Assembly: GCF_937616625.2 (NCBI RefSeq)
Contig: NC_065577.1
Location: 27,107,501-27,171,500, forward strand
Length of the DNA: 64,000 nucleotides
Direction of reading: 5' to 3'
Origin: Mercurialis annua
Lineage: Eukaryota > Streptophyta > Magnoliopsida > Malpighiales > Euphorbiaceae
Under the pieces are notes generated by a model, which saw only the letters and a list, made by a program, of their open reading frames with translations, was not told the DNA's origin and searched no databases. Below, in pieces: positions 11,716-23,500 of this stretch; the first letter of the stretch is position 1; each line of letters starts with the position of its first letter. Both the position numbers and the translations under genes were made by a program.

Positions 11716-11910
11716 AATTGTGCGCCAGGGTGATGACATCTCCCATCCCCAAAGAGTTACATCCAACCCTAATTATTTCTATGCACGTGATGAATGTACT
11801 ATTTTGCATGTATCATTTTTTATCTTTTATTTAGTGAACATACTCAATGCTCAATGCAATCCTATTTGTGGCATTCAAAACGCATGTTCATGATATGTCT
11901 GGGCACAATT
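11716..11910 (-). other. Conserved inverted-repeat domain (copy A1), putative structured RNA
   Basis: Arms AATTGTGCGCCAG (11716-11728) and CTGGGCACAATT (11899-11910) pair over 12 bp with one bulged base and enclose 195 nt in all. Just inside the first arm is a block ending CATCCCCAAAGAGTT that is almost unchanged in the other three copies. A smaller nested hairpin GATG..CATC lies in that block. The domain sits about 1.9 kb downstream of the primer site in element sense. It is not explained by any frame. Confidence 0.6.
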
Positions 11911-12899
11911 ACGTGTTGAAAAATATTTCAAATATATTTAACAATTCAACCTTTGAAATCAACTTCTCAATAAAATATTTGCTAGACGTTAAACTCTGTG
12001 AGATGTGCACTTGATAACTTCAAAATATTTCTCAATTCCTTACTTGCAACCTAGCAACATTCGATGCTAAAAAAAACAACTCAACCTAATAATTCTGTTA
12101 CAACTCTTTTGCATAAATATCCAACTAACCTCAACCCTAATTGAAACTTATACCCAACGAACAATAACATGTCACAACATTCCTACGAAACTTACCGCTA
12201 GTTCCCGCCTCGAATCATCATACCTGATGAAAACCACCAGTATATTAATACACCGATCTATCTCCTCGGATCAGAATTTCCAATACCATTTCTAGGATAA
12301 TCAGAAATATCCAACCATTACAAAGAAATACTTCCCTCATCTTCCTCGATATCGAAACCCAAAGATTTTGATTCGCAACAACAATATAGCAAATCCAGCT
12401 TAATCTAAAGCAGAAACTAGATCAAAACAGGGTCTGAACAAAAGTTTGACTCACAATCAAACCAAACATCAAGGTATAAACCATAACCGCGTGAAATAAA
12501 TTGTCTCACATGCTACTTCGCTCGAAGAGACGAAACAAAACAATTAACTTACTCCAACATTTAAGCAAATTATACAACGCAAATCAAAACCAAAATATTA
12601 CGATTTCTACAACTCATAAATCACGTAAGCATGCCATTGAACAAAATTACCCATATATACTTTGAGAAAATCAAGACATGCTAAAACAAGCTTGAATTTT
12701 TGTAACCAAATCATTCTGTAATATATAATATTTCAAGAATACGTTTCAAAATTTATTTTGAAATCTTAAAGTCAATTATCAAACTTCCAAATTTTTAGTT
12801 AAGCCCCACGGCTAAAACAAAATCACTATCTGTGAAAGTCTCTTCTTATTAATCAATTGCATTAAAACGGATACCCAAGTATCTCAAACAATAAAATCA

Positions 12900-12975
12900 T
12901 CGAGCTAGCTGAGTCATTACAACTACCAAGCTCAACTTCTAAATTTGGGTGACCCAAGTCGAACCTAGTACAACT
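12900..12975 (-). other. LTR-like fragment inside the element A interior
   Basis: The stretch with AACTACCAAGCTC followed by GTGACCCAAGTC resembles the element's own LTR at about 7965-8030, which has AACTACCAAGCTA and GCGACCCAAGTC. Both are preceded by a GAG(T/C)..TTAC-like stretch. The second A interior holds the same sequence at 55390-55450. This may be a remnant of an older LTR or of a duplication. Confidence 0.45.
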
Positions 12976-13830
12976 GTTTATAAAATGTATTCAAAATATT
13001 CGTAAATCCGAAAAAAATATTTGAATAAAATTTCCATCCTTTCAAAATTTAGGAGCTTAACTTAACCCAACCGCTAAACAGCAATTTAAAATCTCAAGTG
13101 AGAAATCTTTGATCTCAAACATCCATTCCGTAAATCCCAAAGATTCAAATACAATAAAAATCCTCTTTACTAGAAACATAACCAAAAATAAAACTTTTTA
13201 AAGAATTAAACTCAAACTTCTCTGTTGATTTTGTGTCAAAACACAAATTAAAACAAAACCACTTTTCTTAATGAAAAACTCTTAAAACAACATGTGGTCA
13301 AACCATATATGACCACAAAACACGTTTTAAAGTTTATCCCAAAATTTCTATACTAGAAAATAAGGCTAACGCCCAAATGTATCCTCATGGGTGCCAGCGT
13401 TTATCGCACCCAACAATTACAGCCAAAGCCAAAATGTACCACCATATAATCCATCACTATCAAATGATTAATGACATAAAGCCAAAGTTTTTTCAAACAA
13501 CATCATACCCAAGTATGAATTTAGAAAACATCATCAACAAAAAAAAATTTCTCGAGAAATCAGAAGCAATTAAAATCACCCAAGTGAAATAACCTCAACA
13601 TGATAAAACACAACTGGGAATATCTAGTGAAATTAATTGTCATACATAGCATCAATACTAAATAAAGACTGACAGACATCACCTATATGATGTAGGCTGA
13701 AAGTTTGAAAACAAAAGATGACGTTTTAAAAGACAAGACACGAATCCTTATTCCGCAGTAGTTCCTAAGACACAACAACACTTAACAGAGTAAACACATA
13801 GCAAGCAAATGGCCTTGGTTTGAAACCAAA

Positions 13831-13842
13831 GCTCTGATACCA
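13831..13842 (-). other. Primer binding site of element A (tRNA-Met type)
   Basis: GCTCTGATACCA on the plus strand, that is TGGTATCAGAGC in element sense, four bases from the 3' end of the 5' LTR. It matches the 3' end of plant initiator methionine tRNA, the usual primer of plant LTR elements. It fixes the element's orientation. Confidence 0.92.
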
Positions 13843-14625
13843 AGTTTGTCACGACTCATTTTCATGAATCGCGACCGGCGTTAGGGTATGGGTATGGTTG
13901 TACCAAAACCCGTAGCTAGCCTTGCGGATAACCATCAAATACATAAACCTGCAAGAAAAACAATGCTCGGGGGCAACCCAGACTTCAGCCTTGTTCTAGC
14001 AGTTCATAATATACAACATTTATTATAAAGTGCTCAGCCAACTCTGAGTTTTAAACATGGCAGAAATACATATTAACCCAAGTTAATATAAAAATGCTAA
14101 AACAATATATATATATCAATTGAACTAAATCTGATAACAAGTATTAGACAAGTAAGACATCTAATTACTATTGCTGTCTAAGAATAAAATCAGTTTACTA
14201 ACTTTATAAAAATAAAAAGTAAAACCTCCGAGGAATTAAAGAATCAGAGAGCAGCTGACTCGCTCAAATCATAACCCTGGAAAAATTGGAAAAACAACGG
14301 GGTCAGATATACTGAGATGAGTTGATACCACTATTTACATTTATCAAGTGGAAAACCTTTAAAACCCCTTTTAAAACATTTAATATAAACATTACGTATA
14401 ATAGTTGGAACCCTAATCCACAATAATAAATATAACCATAATCCAATAGGCCTGGTCCCGAGAGCTGAGCTACACCGAGTTACCACCGACCACTCTTAAT
14501 CCATAACCAGAGTCCCGAGAGTTGAGCTACACCGAGTTACTCTACTGGTCCCGAGAGCTATGCTCACACCGAGTTACCACCACATATCACATACCTTATC
14601 TAGATCAATACCGGTGCTATGCAGT

Positions 14626-14644
14626 CCTAATGATGCCCATTAGG
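14626..14644 (-). other. Conserved LTR hairpin (family A, 5' LTR copy)
   Basis: Identical to 7533-7551: CCTAATG, ATGCC, CATTAGG. It lies 779 bp from the 3' end of this LTR; the shorter distance than in the other copy is due to the microsatellite. Confidence 0.6.
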
Positions 14645-16292
14645 TAGCATGTTCCAACTAAAAACCATAACGGAAAAATAGTTCGAAATATAATATATAA
14701 AAATAACAATTTACTTAATAAAGCGGTAAATAGTAAGTACAAACTCACTGCTTGCTAATCCACGTGAAAACCGGCAAGCACTAATCCTGGTTCGCCTCTG
14801 GAGCACGAACAATAGATGGGTCTAGACAAATAAAATAATTATTAAAAACAGACCCTAATTCTAGAGAGTACTAGACACCACATAGGAACAACACAATTTA
14901 TAAATCATATATAGCCACGTAGAGTAACACAATACTCAAATAAATTATAATGCCCAAAAATAGTAGAAGTATATTTAGTTCTCGCTTTAAATCCGTTTCA
15001 GAAAATATCATTTAGATAATATTTAAATAATAAATAAATAAATTTCCAAATAGTGGGTTAGCCGAGTTACCGATAACTACCAAGCTATCTCACATGTCGG
15101 GCGACCCAAGTCTACCCCGACCCCAAATATTTTATCAATATTATAAACCATAGCTTATAATTTCAAAATAATACTTATTGATAGAATAATAATTAAATAT
15201 TAAAACGGAACTCAATAACGTAAAACAAAAGTAACCAATAGTTACCGACAATAACTTAACTAAAATAAGTTAAGAAAATATATTAAAAGTTAAAGTGTAA
15301 TTTAGCCAAATTGCCACGCCAATTCAAAAATTCTTAAAATATAATAATTACACAATAAATTATAATTATAGTTTATAAGATAAACATCATTTTCGGATTA
15401 TGATAATTTAAAATAATTTAAATTAAAATCGAATTCAACATTATTTTCAAATTTAAATAACGTTATCAAATAACAATTTAGAAATCAAAACAATAATCGA
15501 GAGTTTGGTTTTAAAATCGACAATATTCAAAACAAGTAATTCATCTTTAATGTACTAGAACCATTATGAATAATCAAAATAAAATAATGAATATGTTTAC
15601 ATTGTCATGCAATTAGTCATACTAGCCATACAACGTGGTCCATGGCCAAAGGAAATAATCAAAAGCAAATCAATATTTAGCAATATATAAATCTTAATAT
15701 CCATACCCAGAACAACACTGATACAATCCAAATCAAATTCCCGCAACCATCTCATTATAAGCAATTTAAAGAATAGAAGGTATGAACAGTACTCATAGCA
15801 GAATGTTCATACTGTAACTATAGTCCAAAACCGAACCCAGTTAAAGCACAACAGCTCAATGAATTGGTTCAAATCAAAAAATAATCACCCTTAATATTAA
15901 GTCCTCAAACAATCATAAGAATCGTGACGACAACAATAGCTAAAATATGGCAATAAGCAACAAGAAGAATACATTCATATTTCACAAAACGATGAATCGT
16001 AACGACGTTAAACGGAAAAGATTTACGTACCTAATTGAGACTTAACGCTTAAGGATTGAAGTGGAGGATGCAAACAGATGACATAACGAAGCGAAACTCA
16101 AAACGATACTAAAATGGAAGAGAACGAGTTAGGAAACCGGACGTGACGATATCAAATAACCCGTGAATAGAGAATGAGAAGCTTACCGGTATCTAAATTA
16201 ACGAGAGGAATGAGAGCGTAGGATTTCAGTGTTTCAAAGTGAGACGGCTAGAGTTTGATGAAAGTGAGGAATGAATTAGGGTTTAAAAACGT

Positions 16293-16304
16293 TATTTATA
16301 TATA
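16293..16304 (-). promoter_or_regulatory. TATA box of the 5' LTR, element A
   Basis: Minus strand TATATATAAATA, with AAACCCTAAT (telo-box) a few bases downstream. Being in the 5' LTR, this copy would drive the genomic transcript, which would run leftward through the primer site and interior. Confidence 0.55.
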
Positions 16305-16604
16305 TAGTAAAGATGATGAAAAATGCAGCACTTAAAGATAGGAAAGTTGTTAGCAAAAATTGAAGTAGGATCACGCCCAAAATGATGAAGATGTGCATGG
16401 CCAAACTATAAATGCTTGGGCCAAAACAATAAAAGCATTTATTTGCATGGGCCTAGTAAGAAAATATCAAAACATGGGCTAACTAACCCAAACAAATTAG
16501 AACACGAATTGAACCACGATCAAATCAACGAACGACTCAAATAATTATCGAAAATTCTCGGAAAAATCCAAACGAAATAAATACAAAAAATACGGGATGT
16601 TACA

Positions 16605-17501
16605 GTAACGTTAAAAAACGTTTGGCTTAATTAGCTAAAAAGGTGGAACGTTACGTTTCGATTTGTTTCGTAACATTTTAAACGTTTTGTTTTGTTTCGT
16701 AACGTTTGGCTTAAATCGCTAAAAAGGTGGAACGTTTGGTTTTGTTTCGTAACGTTTGTAAACGTTTGGCTTAAATCCCTAAAAATGTGAAACGTTTGGA
16801 TTTGTTTCGTAACGTTTGTAAACGTTTTGCTTAAATCACTAATAAGGTGAAACGTTTGGATTTATTTCGTATCGTTTGTAAACGTTTGGCTTAAATTGCT
16901 AAATAGAGAAAACGTTTGCATTTGTTTCGTAACGTTTTAAACATTTGGCTTTGTTTCGTAACGTTTGTTAAGTTTGGCTTACATCGCTAAAAATGTGAAA
17001 TGTTTGGATTTGTTTCGTAATGTTTGTAAACGTTTGGCTTAAATCGATACAACCTTTTCGTTTTATTTTACCTTTTTACGTTTGGATTTGTTTTATAACG
17101 TTTGTAAACGTTTACATACGTTACAAATATTTACAAATATTACAAACGTTTGGATTAAATCGCAAAAAATGTGAAACGTTTAGATTTGTTTCGTAACATT
17201 TGTAAACGTTTGGCTTAAATCGCTAAAAAGGTGAAACGTTTGGTTTTGTTCTGTAACGCTTATAAACGTTGGGCTTTAATCGTAAAAAGGGGAAACGTTT
17301 GGTTTTGTTTCGTAACGTTTTGAACATTTGGCTTTGATTCGTAATGTTTGTAAACGTTTGGCTTAAATCGCAAAAAAGGGGAAATGTTTGGATTTATTTC
17401 ATACCGTTTGTAAACATTTGGCTTTAATTGCTCAAAACGTGAAACGCTAGGATTTGTTTCGTAACGTTTGCCTTAAATCAATAAAAAGGTGAAACGTTTG
17501 G
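16605..17501 (+). repeat. 60-bp satellite array, block 3
   Basis: The satellite resumes directly after element A in the same orientation as before it, as expected if the element inserted into a continuous array. Around 17050-17150 the repeat is scrambled, with short forward and reverse pieces including two ACAAATATT copies. Confidence 0.9.
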
Positions 17502-20500
17502 AAAGAAATCCAAACGTGTCACCTTTTTAGCAATTTAAGCGAAACGTTTACAAACTTTACAAAAAACCAAATGTTTCACCTTTTTAGTGATTTAAGCCAA
17601 ACGTTACAAACGTTTTGAAACAAATCCAAAAGTTTCCCCATTTTAGTGATTTAAGCCAAACGTTTACAAACGTTACGAAACAAATCCAAACGTTTAACCT
17701 GATAAGCGATTTAAACCAAACGTTTACAAATGTTATGAAACAAATCTAAACGTTTCACATTTTTAGCAATTTAAGCCAAACGTTTACAAACGTACGAAAC
17801 AAATCCAAACGTTTCCTCTTTTTACCGATTTAAGCAAAACGTTTACAAACGTTACGATACAAATCCATGCGTTTCACTTTTTTAGCGATTTAAGCCAAAC
17901 GTTACGAAACAAAACCAAACGTTTCACATTTTTAGCAATTTAATACAAACGTTACGAAACAAATCCAACGTTTCCCCTTTTTGCCGATTTAAGACGCATG
18001 TTTACAAACGTTACGAAACAAAACCAAACATTTCACCTTTTTAGCGATTTAAGCTAAACGTTACGAAACAAATCCAAATGTTTCCCCTTTTTAGCGATAT
18101 AAGCCAAACATTTACAAACTATACGAAACAAATCCAAACGTTTTACCTTTTTAGCGATTTAAGCCAAACGTTTACAAACGTTACGAAACTAATCCAAACG
18201 ATTTACCTTTTTAGTGATTTAAGCCAAACGTTTAAAATGATACAAAAGAAATCCAAACGTTTCACAGCTTCAGCGATTTAAGCCAAACGTTTACAAACGT
18301 TACAAAACAAATCTAACGTTTAAATACGTTTTTAAACAAAATCAAACGTTTATAAACAAAACCAAACGTTTGGCTAAAAATGGGAAACGTTACAAAACAA
18401 ATCCAATCGTTTCACATTTTTAGCAATTTAATTCGAACGTTTACAAACGTTACAAAACAAAACCTAATGTTTCCCCTTTTTAGCGATTGAAGCCAAACGT
18501 TTACAAACGTTAAGAAACAAAACCAAATATTTCCTCATTTTAGCGATTTATGCCAAACATTTACAAATGTTACTTAACAAATCTAAACGTTTCACCTTTT
18601 TAGCGATATAAGCCAAAAGTTTACAAATGTTACGATACAAAACCAAACGATTCACCTTTTTAGCGATTTAAGCCAAATGTTTAAAACGTTACAAATCCAA
18701 ATGTTTCAAATTTTTAGCGATTTAAGCAAAATGTTTATTAACATTATAAAATAAAACCAAATTTTTTACAAACGTTACGAAAAAAATCCAAATGTTTTAC
18801 CTTTTTAGCAAGTTAATCCAAACGTTTACAAACGTTACGAAACTAATCCAAATGTTTCACCTTTTTAGCAATTTAAGCCAAACTTTTACAAAAGTTAGAA
18901 AATAAAACCAAACGTTTCCCCATTTTAGCGATTTAAGACAAACGTTTACAAACATTACGAAAGAAATCCAAACGTTTAACCTTTTTAGCGAATTAAGACA
19001 AACGTTTACAATCGTTACGAAACAAATCCAAACATTTCACCTTTTTAGTTATTTAAGCTAAACATTTATAAACGTTATGAAACAAATCAAACGTTTAAAA
19101 ACGTTACGAAACAAAAGCAAACGTTTGGCTAAAAAGGTGAAACGCTACGAAACAAATCCAAGCGTTTCACCTTTTTAGTAATGTAAGTCAAACGTTTACA
19201 AAAGTTACGAAACAAATTTAAACATTTCACCTTTTTAGCTATTTAAGCCAAACGTTTATAAACGTTACGAAAAAAAATCCAAACGTTTCCACTTTTAGCG
19301 ATTTAAGTCAAACGTTTACAAACGTTACGAAACAAATCCAAATGTTTCTCCATTTTATCGATTTCAGCCAAACGTTTTCAAACATTACGAAACAAATCCA
19401 AGCGTTTCACCTTTTAAGCAATTTAAGCCCAACATTTACAAAAGTTACGAAACAAATCCAAACGCTTCCCCTTTTTAGCGATTAAAGCCAAACGTTTACA
19501 AACGTTACGAAACAAATCCAAATTTTTCACATATTTAACGATTTAAGCCAAAGGTTTACAAACGTTACAAAACTAATCCAAACATTTCACATTTTTAGCG
19601 ATTTAAGCTAAACGTTTATAAATATTACAAAACAAAACCAAACGTTTACAAACGTTACTAAACAAATCCAAACGTTTCCCCTTTTTAGCATTTTAAGACA
19701 AACGTTTACAAACTTTATGAAACAAATCCAACTGTTTCACATTTTTTGCAATTTAATCTAAACGTTTCCCGTTTTTAGCGATTTAAGCCGAACGTTTACA
19801 AACGTTACGAAACAAAACCAAATGTTTCACCTAATTAGCTATTTAAGCTAAACGTTTACAAACATTACGAAACAAATCCAAACGTTTCCCCTTTTTAGCG
19901 ATATAAGCCAACCATTTACAAACATTACGAAACAAATCCAAACGTTTAACCTTTTTAGCGATTTAAGTCAAACGTTTACAAACGTTAAGAAACAAATCCA
20001 AACGTTTCACCTTTTTAGTGATTTCAGCCAAACGTTAAACGTTTCACAGTTTTGGCGATTTTAGCCAAACGTTTACAAACATTACGAAACAAATCAATAC
20101 GTTTAAAAATGTTTTGAAACAAAATCAAAAGTTTATAAACAAAACCGAACATTTGGCTAAAAAGATGAAATGTTTCGAAACAAATCCAATCGATTCACCT
20201 TTTTAGCAATTTAATTCTAACGTTTACAAACGTTACGAAACAAAACCTAACGTTTCACCTTTTCAGCGATTGAAGCCAAACGTTTACAAACGTTACGAAA
20301 CAAAACCAAACGTTTCCGCATTTTAGCGATATAAGCCAAACATTTACAAATGTTTCTAAACTAAACCAAATGATTCACCTTTTTAGCGATTTAAGCTAAA
20401 CGTTTACAAATGTTACGAAACAAAACCAAACGTTTCAGCTTCTTAGCAATTTAAGCCAAACTTTTACAAGCTTCACAAAATAAACCAAACGTTTCCCAAT

Positions 20501-23500
20501 TTTAGCGATTTATGCCAAACGTTTACAAACGTTAGGAAACAAATCCAAACGTTTCACCTTTTCAGCGATTTAAGCCAAACGTTTACAATCGTTATGAAAT
20601 AAATCCAAACGTTTGACCTTTTTATAAATTTAAGCCAAACGTTTACAAACGTTATGAAACAAATCCAAAGGTTTCACCTTTTTATCGATTTAAGCCAAAT
20701 GTTTACAAACGTAACGAAACAAATCCAAATGTTTCACCCTTTTAGTTATTTAAGCTAAACGTTTATAAACATTATGAAACAAAGTACACGTTTAAAAATG
20801 TTACAAAACAAAACTAAACGTTTGGCTGAAAATGTGAAACGTTACGAAACAAATCCAAGTGTTTCACCTTTATAGCAATTTAAGCCAAACGTTTACAAAC
20901 GTTATGAAACAAATCCAAATGTTTCCCCTTTTTAGCTTTTTAAGCAAATTTTTTAGAAACGTTACGAAACAAATCCAAACGTTTCCACTTTTAGTGATTT
21001 AAGCCAAACGTTTACAAACGTTAGGAAACAAATCCAAATGTTTCCCCATTTTTGCGATTTCAGCCAAACGTTTACAACATTACAAAACAAATCCAAGCGT
21101 TTCACATATTAAGGTATTTAAGCCAAACATTTACGACCGTTACGAAAAAATCCAAACGCTTCCCCTTATTAGCGATATAAGCCAAACGTTTACAAACGTT
21201 ACGAAAAAATCCAAACGTTTCATATATTTCGCGATTTAAGCCAAACGTTTGCAAACGTTACCAAACAAATCCAAATGTTTCACATTTATAGCGATTTAAG
21301 CCAAACGTTTATAAACGTTATGAAACAAAACCAAACGTTTACATACTTTACCAAACAAATCAAAACGTTTCCCCTTTTTAGCATTTTTTGCCAAACGTTT
21401 ACAAACGTTACGAAACAAATCCAAACGTTTCACATTTTTCGTAATTTAATACAAACGTTACGAAACAAATCCAAACGTTTCCCCTTTTAAGCGATTTAAG
21501 CCGAACGTTTACAAACGTTATGAAAGAAAACCTAATGTTTCACCTTTTTAGCGATTTAAGCTAAACGTTTACAGACATTACGAAACAAATCCAAACGTTT
21601 CCCCTTTTAGCGATATAAGCCAAACGTTTACACACATTACGAAACAAATACAAACGTTTCCCATTTTAGTTATTTAAGCTAAACATTTATAAACGAAAGA
21701 AAATATAACCAAATGTTTTACAAACATTACGAAACAAATCCAAACGTTTTACCTTTTTAGAAATTTTAGCCAAACGTAACGAAACAAACCAAAACGTTTC
21801 ACCTTTTTAGCAATTTAAGCCAAACTCTTACAAACGTTACGAAATAAAACCAAATGTTTTCCTATTTTAGCAATTTAAGACAAACGTTTAAAAAGGTTAC
21901 GGAACAAATCAAAACGTTTCACCTTTTTAGCTATTTAAGCCAAACGTTTACAAACGTTACGAAACAAATCCAAACGTTTCACCTTTTTAGAAATTTAAGC
22001 CAAACGTTTACAAACGTTACGAAACAAATCCAAAGGTTTCACCTTTTTATCGATTTAAGCCAAACGTTTACAAACATAACGAAACAAATCCAAACGTTTC
22101 AACTTTTTAGTTATTTAAGCTAAACGTTTATAAACGTTATGAAACAAATCACACGTTTAAAAACGTTACGAAACAAAATCAAACGTTTAGCTAAAAAGGT
22201 GAAACGTTACGAAACAAATCCAAGCGTTTCACCTTTTTAGCAATTTAAGCCAAACATTTACAAACATTACGAAACAAATCCAAACGTTTTCACTTTTGGC
22301 GATTTATGCCAAACGTTTGCAAAAGTTACGAAATAAATCCAAACGTTTCCCCATTTTTGCGATTTCAGCCAAACGTTTACAAACATTACGAAACAAATCC
22401 AAGGGTTTCACCTTTTAAGCAATTAAAGCTAAACATTTACAAACGTTACGAAACAAATCCAAACGCTTCCCCTTTTTAGCGATTTAAGCCAAACGTTTAC
22501 AAACGTTTTGAAAAAAATCCAAACGTTTCACATATTTAGCGATTTAAGCCAAACGTTTATAAACGTTAAGAAACAAAACCAAACGTTTCCCCTTTTTAGC
22601 GATTTAAGACAAACGTTTACAAACATTTCACATATTTAGCGATTTAAGCCGAACGTTTATAAACGTTACGACGCAAAAACAAATGTTTCACCTTTTTAGC
22701 GATTTAAGCTAAACGTTAACAGACGTTACAAAACAAATCCAAACGTTTCCCCTTTTTAGCAATGTAAGCCAAACATTACGAAACAAATCCAAACGTTTCA
22801 CCTTTGTAGCGATTTAAGCCAAACGTTTACAAACGTTACAAAACAAATCCAAAAGTTTCACCTTTTTAGTGATTTAAGCCAAACGTTTAAAACGTTTCGA
22901 AAGAAATCCAAAGTTTCGCAGTTTTAGCGATTTAAGCCAAACGTTTACAAACGTTACGAAACAAATATAAATGTTTAAAAATGTTTTGTAACAAAATCAA
23001 ATGTTTATAAACAAAACCAAAGATTTGGCTAAAATGGCGAAACGTTATGAAACAAATCCAAGTTTCAACTTTTTAGCAATTTAATTCTAACGTTTACAAA
23101 CGTTACAAAACAAAACCTAATGTTTCACCTTTTTAGCGATTGAAGCCAAACGTTTACAAATTTTACGAAACAAAACCAAACGTTTCCCCATTTTAGCGAT
23201 TTAAGCGAAACGTTTACAAATATTACTAAACAAATCCAAACGTTTCACCTTTTTAGAGATTTAAGCCAAACATTTAAAAGGTTACAAATCCAAATGTTTC
23301 ACATTTTTAGCGATTTAAGCCAAACGTTTACAAACGTTACAAAACAAAACCAAATGTTTACAAACGTTACGAAACAAATCCAAACGTTTCACCTTTTTAG
23401 AAATTTGAGCCAAACTTTTACAAACATTATGAAATAAAACCAAATCTTTCCCAATTTTAGCGATTTATGCCAAATGTTTACTAACGTTACAAAAAAAACC

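Larger units (their letters stand above)
9511..13846 (-). mobile_element. Element A interior, no recognisable gag-pol
   Basis: Interior of 4336 bp between the LTRs. The longest open frames are 60-71 codons on either strand and match no retroviral domain I can recognise. The minus strand, which is the element's sense strand, is T/G-rich. Most of the region (about 9965-12975) is homologous to the second A-type interior at 52085-55462. The part from about 12976 to the primer site has no partner in this window. The length and lack of coding fit a large retrotransposon derivative, though an old, decayed coding interior cannot be excluded. Confidence 0.75.
6683..16604 (-). mobile_element. Element A: complete LTR retrotransposon, non-coding (LARD-like)
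   Basis: A 9.9-kb insertion in the satellite. Two near-identical direct repeats (6683-9510 and 13847-16604) flank a 4.3-kb interior. On the minus strand the LTR begins TGTAACATCCC and ends GTCGTGACA. The tRNA-Met primer site lies next to the right LTR and the polypurine tract next to the left LTR, so the element reads right to left. Flanking 5-mers are ATAAC (6678-6682) and GTAAC (16605-16609), a probable target duplication with one mismatch. The primer site and PPT-side sequence are typical of plant Ty3/gypsy elements, perhaps Tekay/Del; that lineage call is an inference. No gag-pol frame is present, so transposition would need proteins from elsewhere. Confidence 0.9.
13847..16604 (-). mobile_element. 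Element A 5' LTR (2758 bp)
   Basis: Right-hand direct repeat, the 5' LTR of the minus-strand element. It carries copies of the LTR hairpin (14626-14644), the GTCCCGAGAG repeats (about 14455-14580), the splice-donor-like GTAAGC (16181-16186) and the TATA box (16293-16304) with telo-box next to it. The AT tract is short here (14104-14116). It has about 11 extra bases near 15450 that the other LTR lacks. The right edge abuts satellite directly. Confidence 0.9.
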
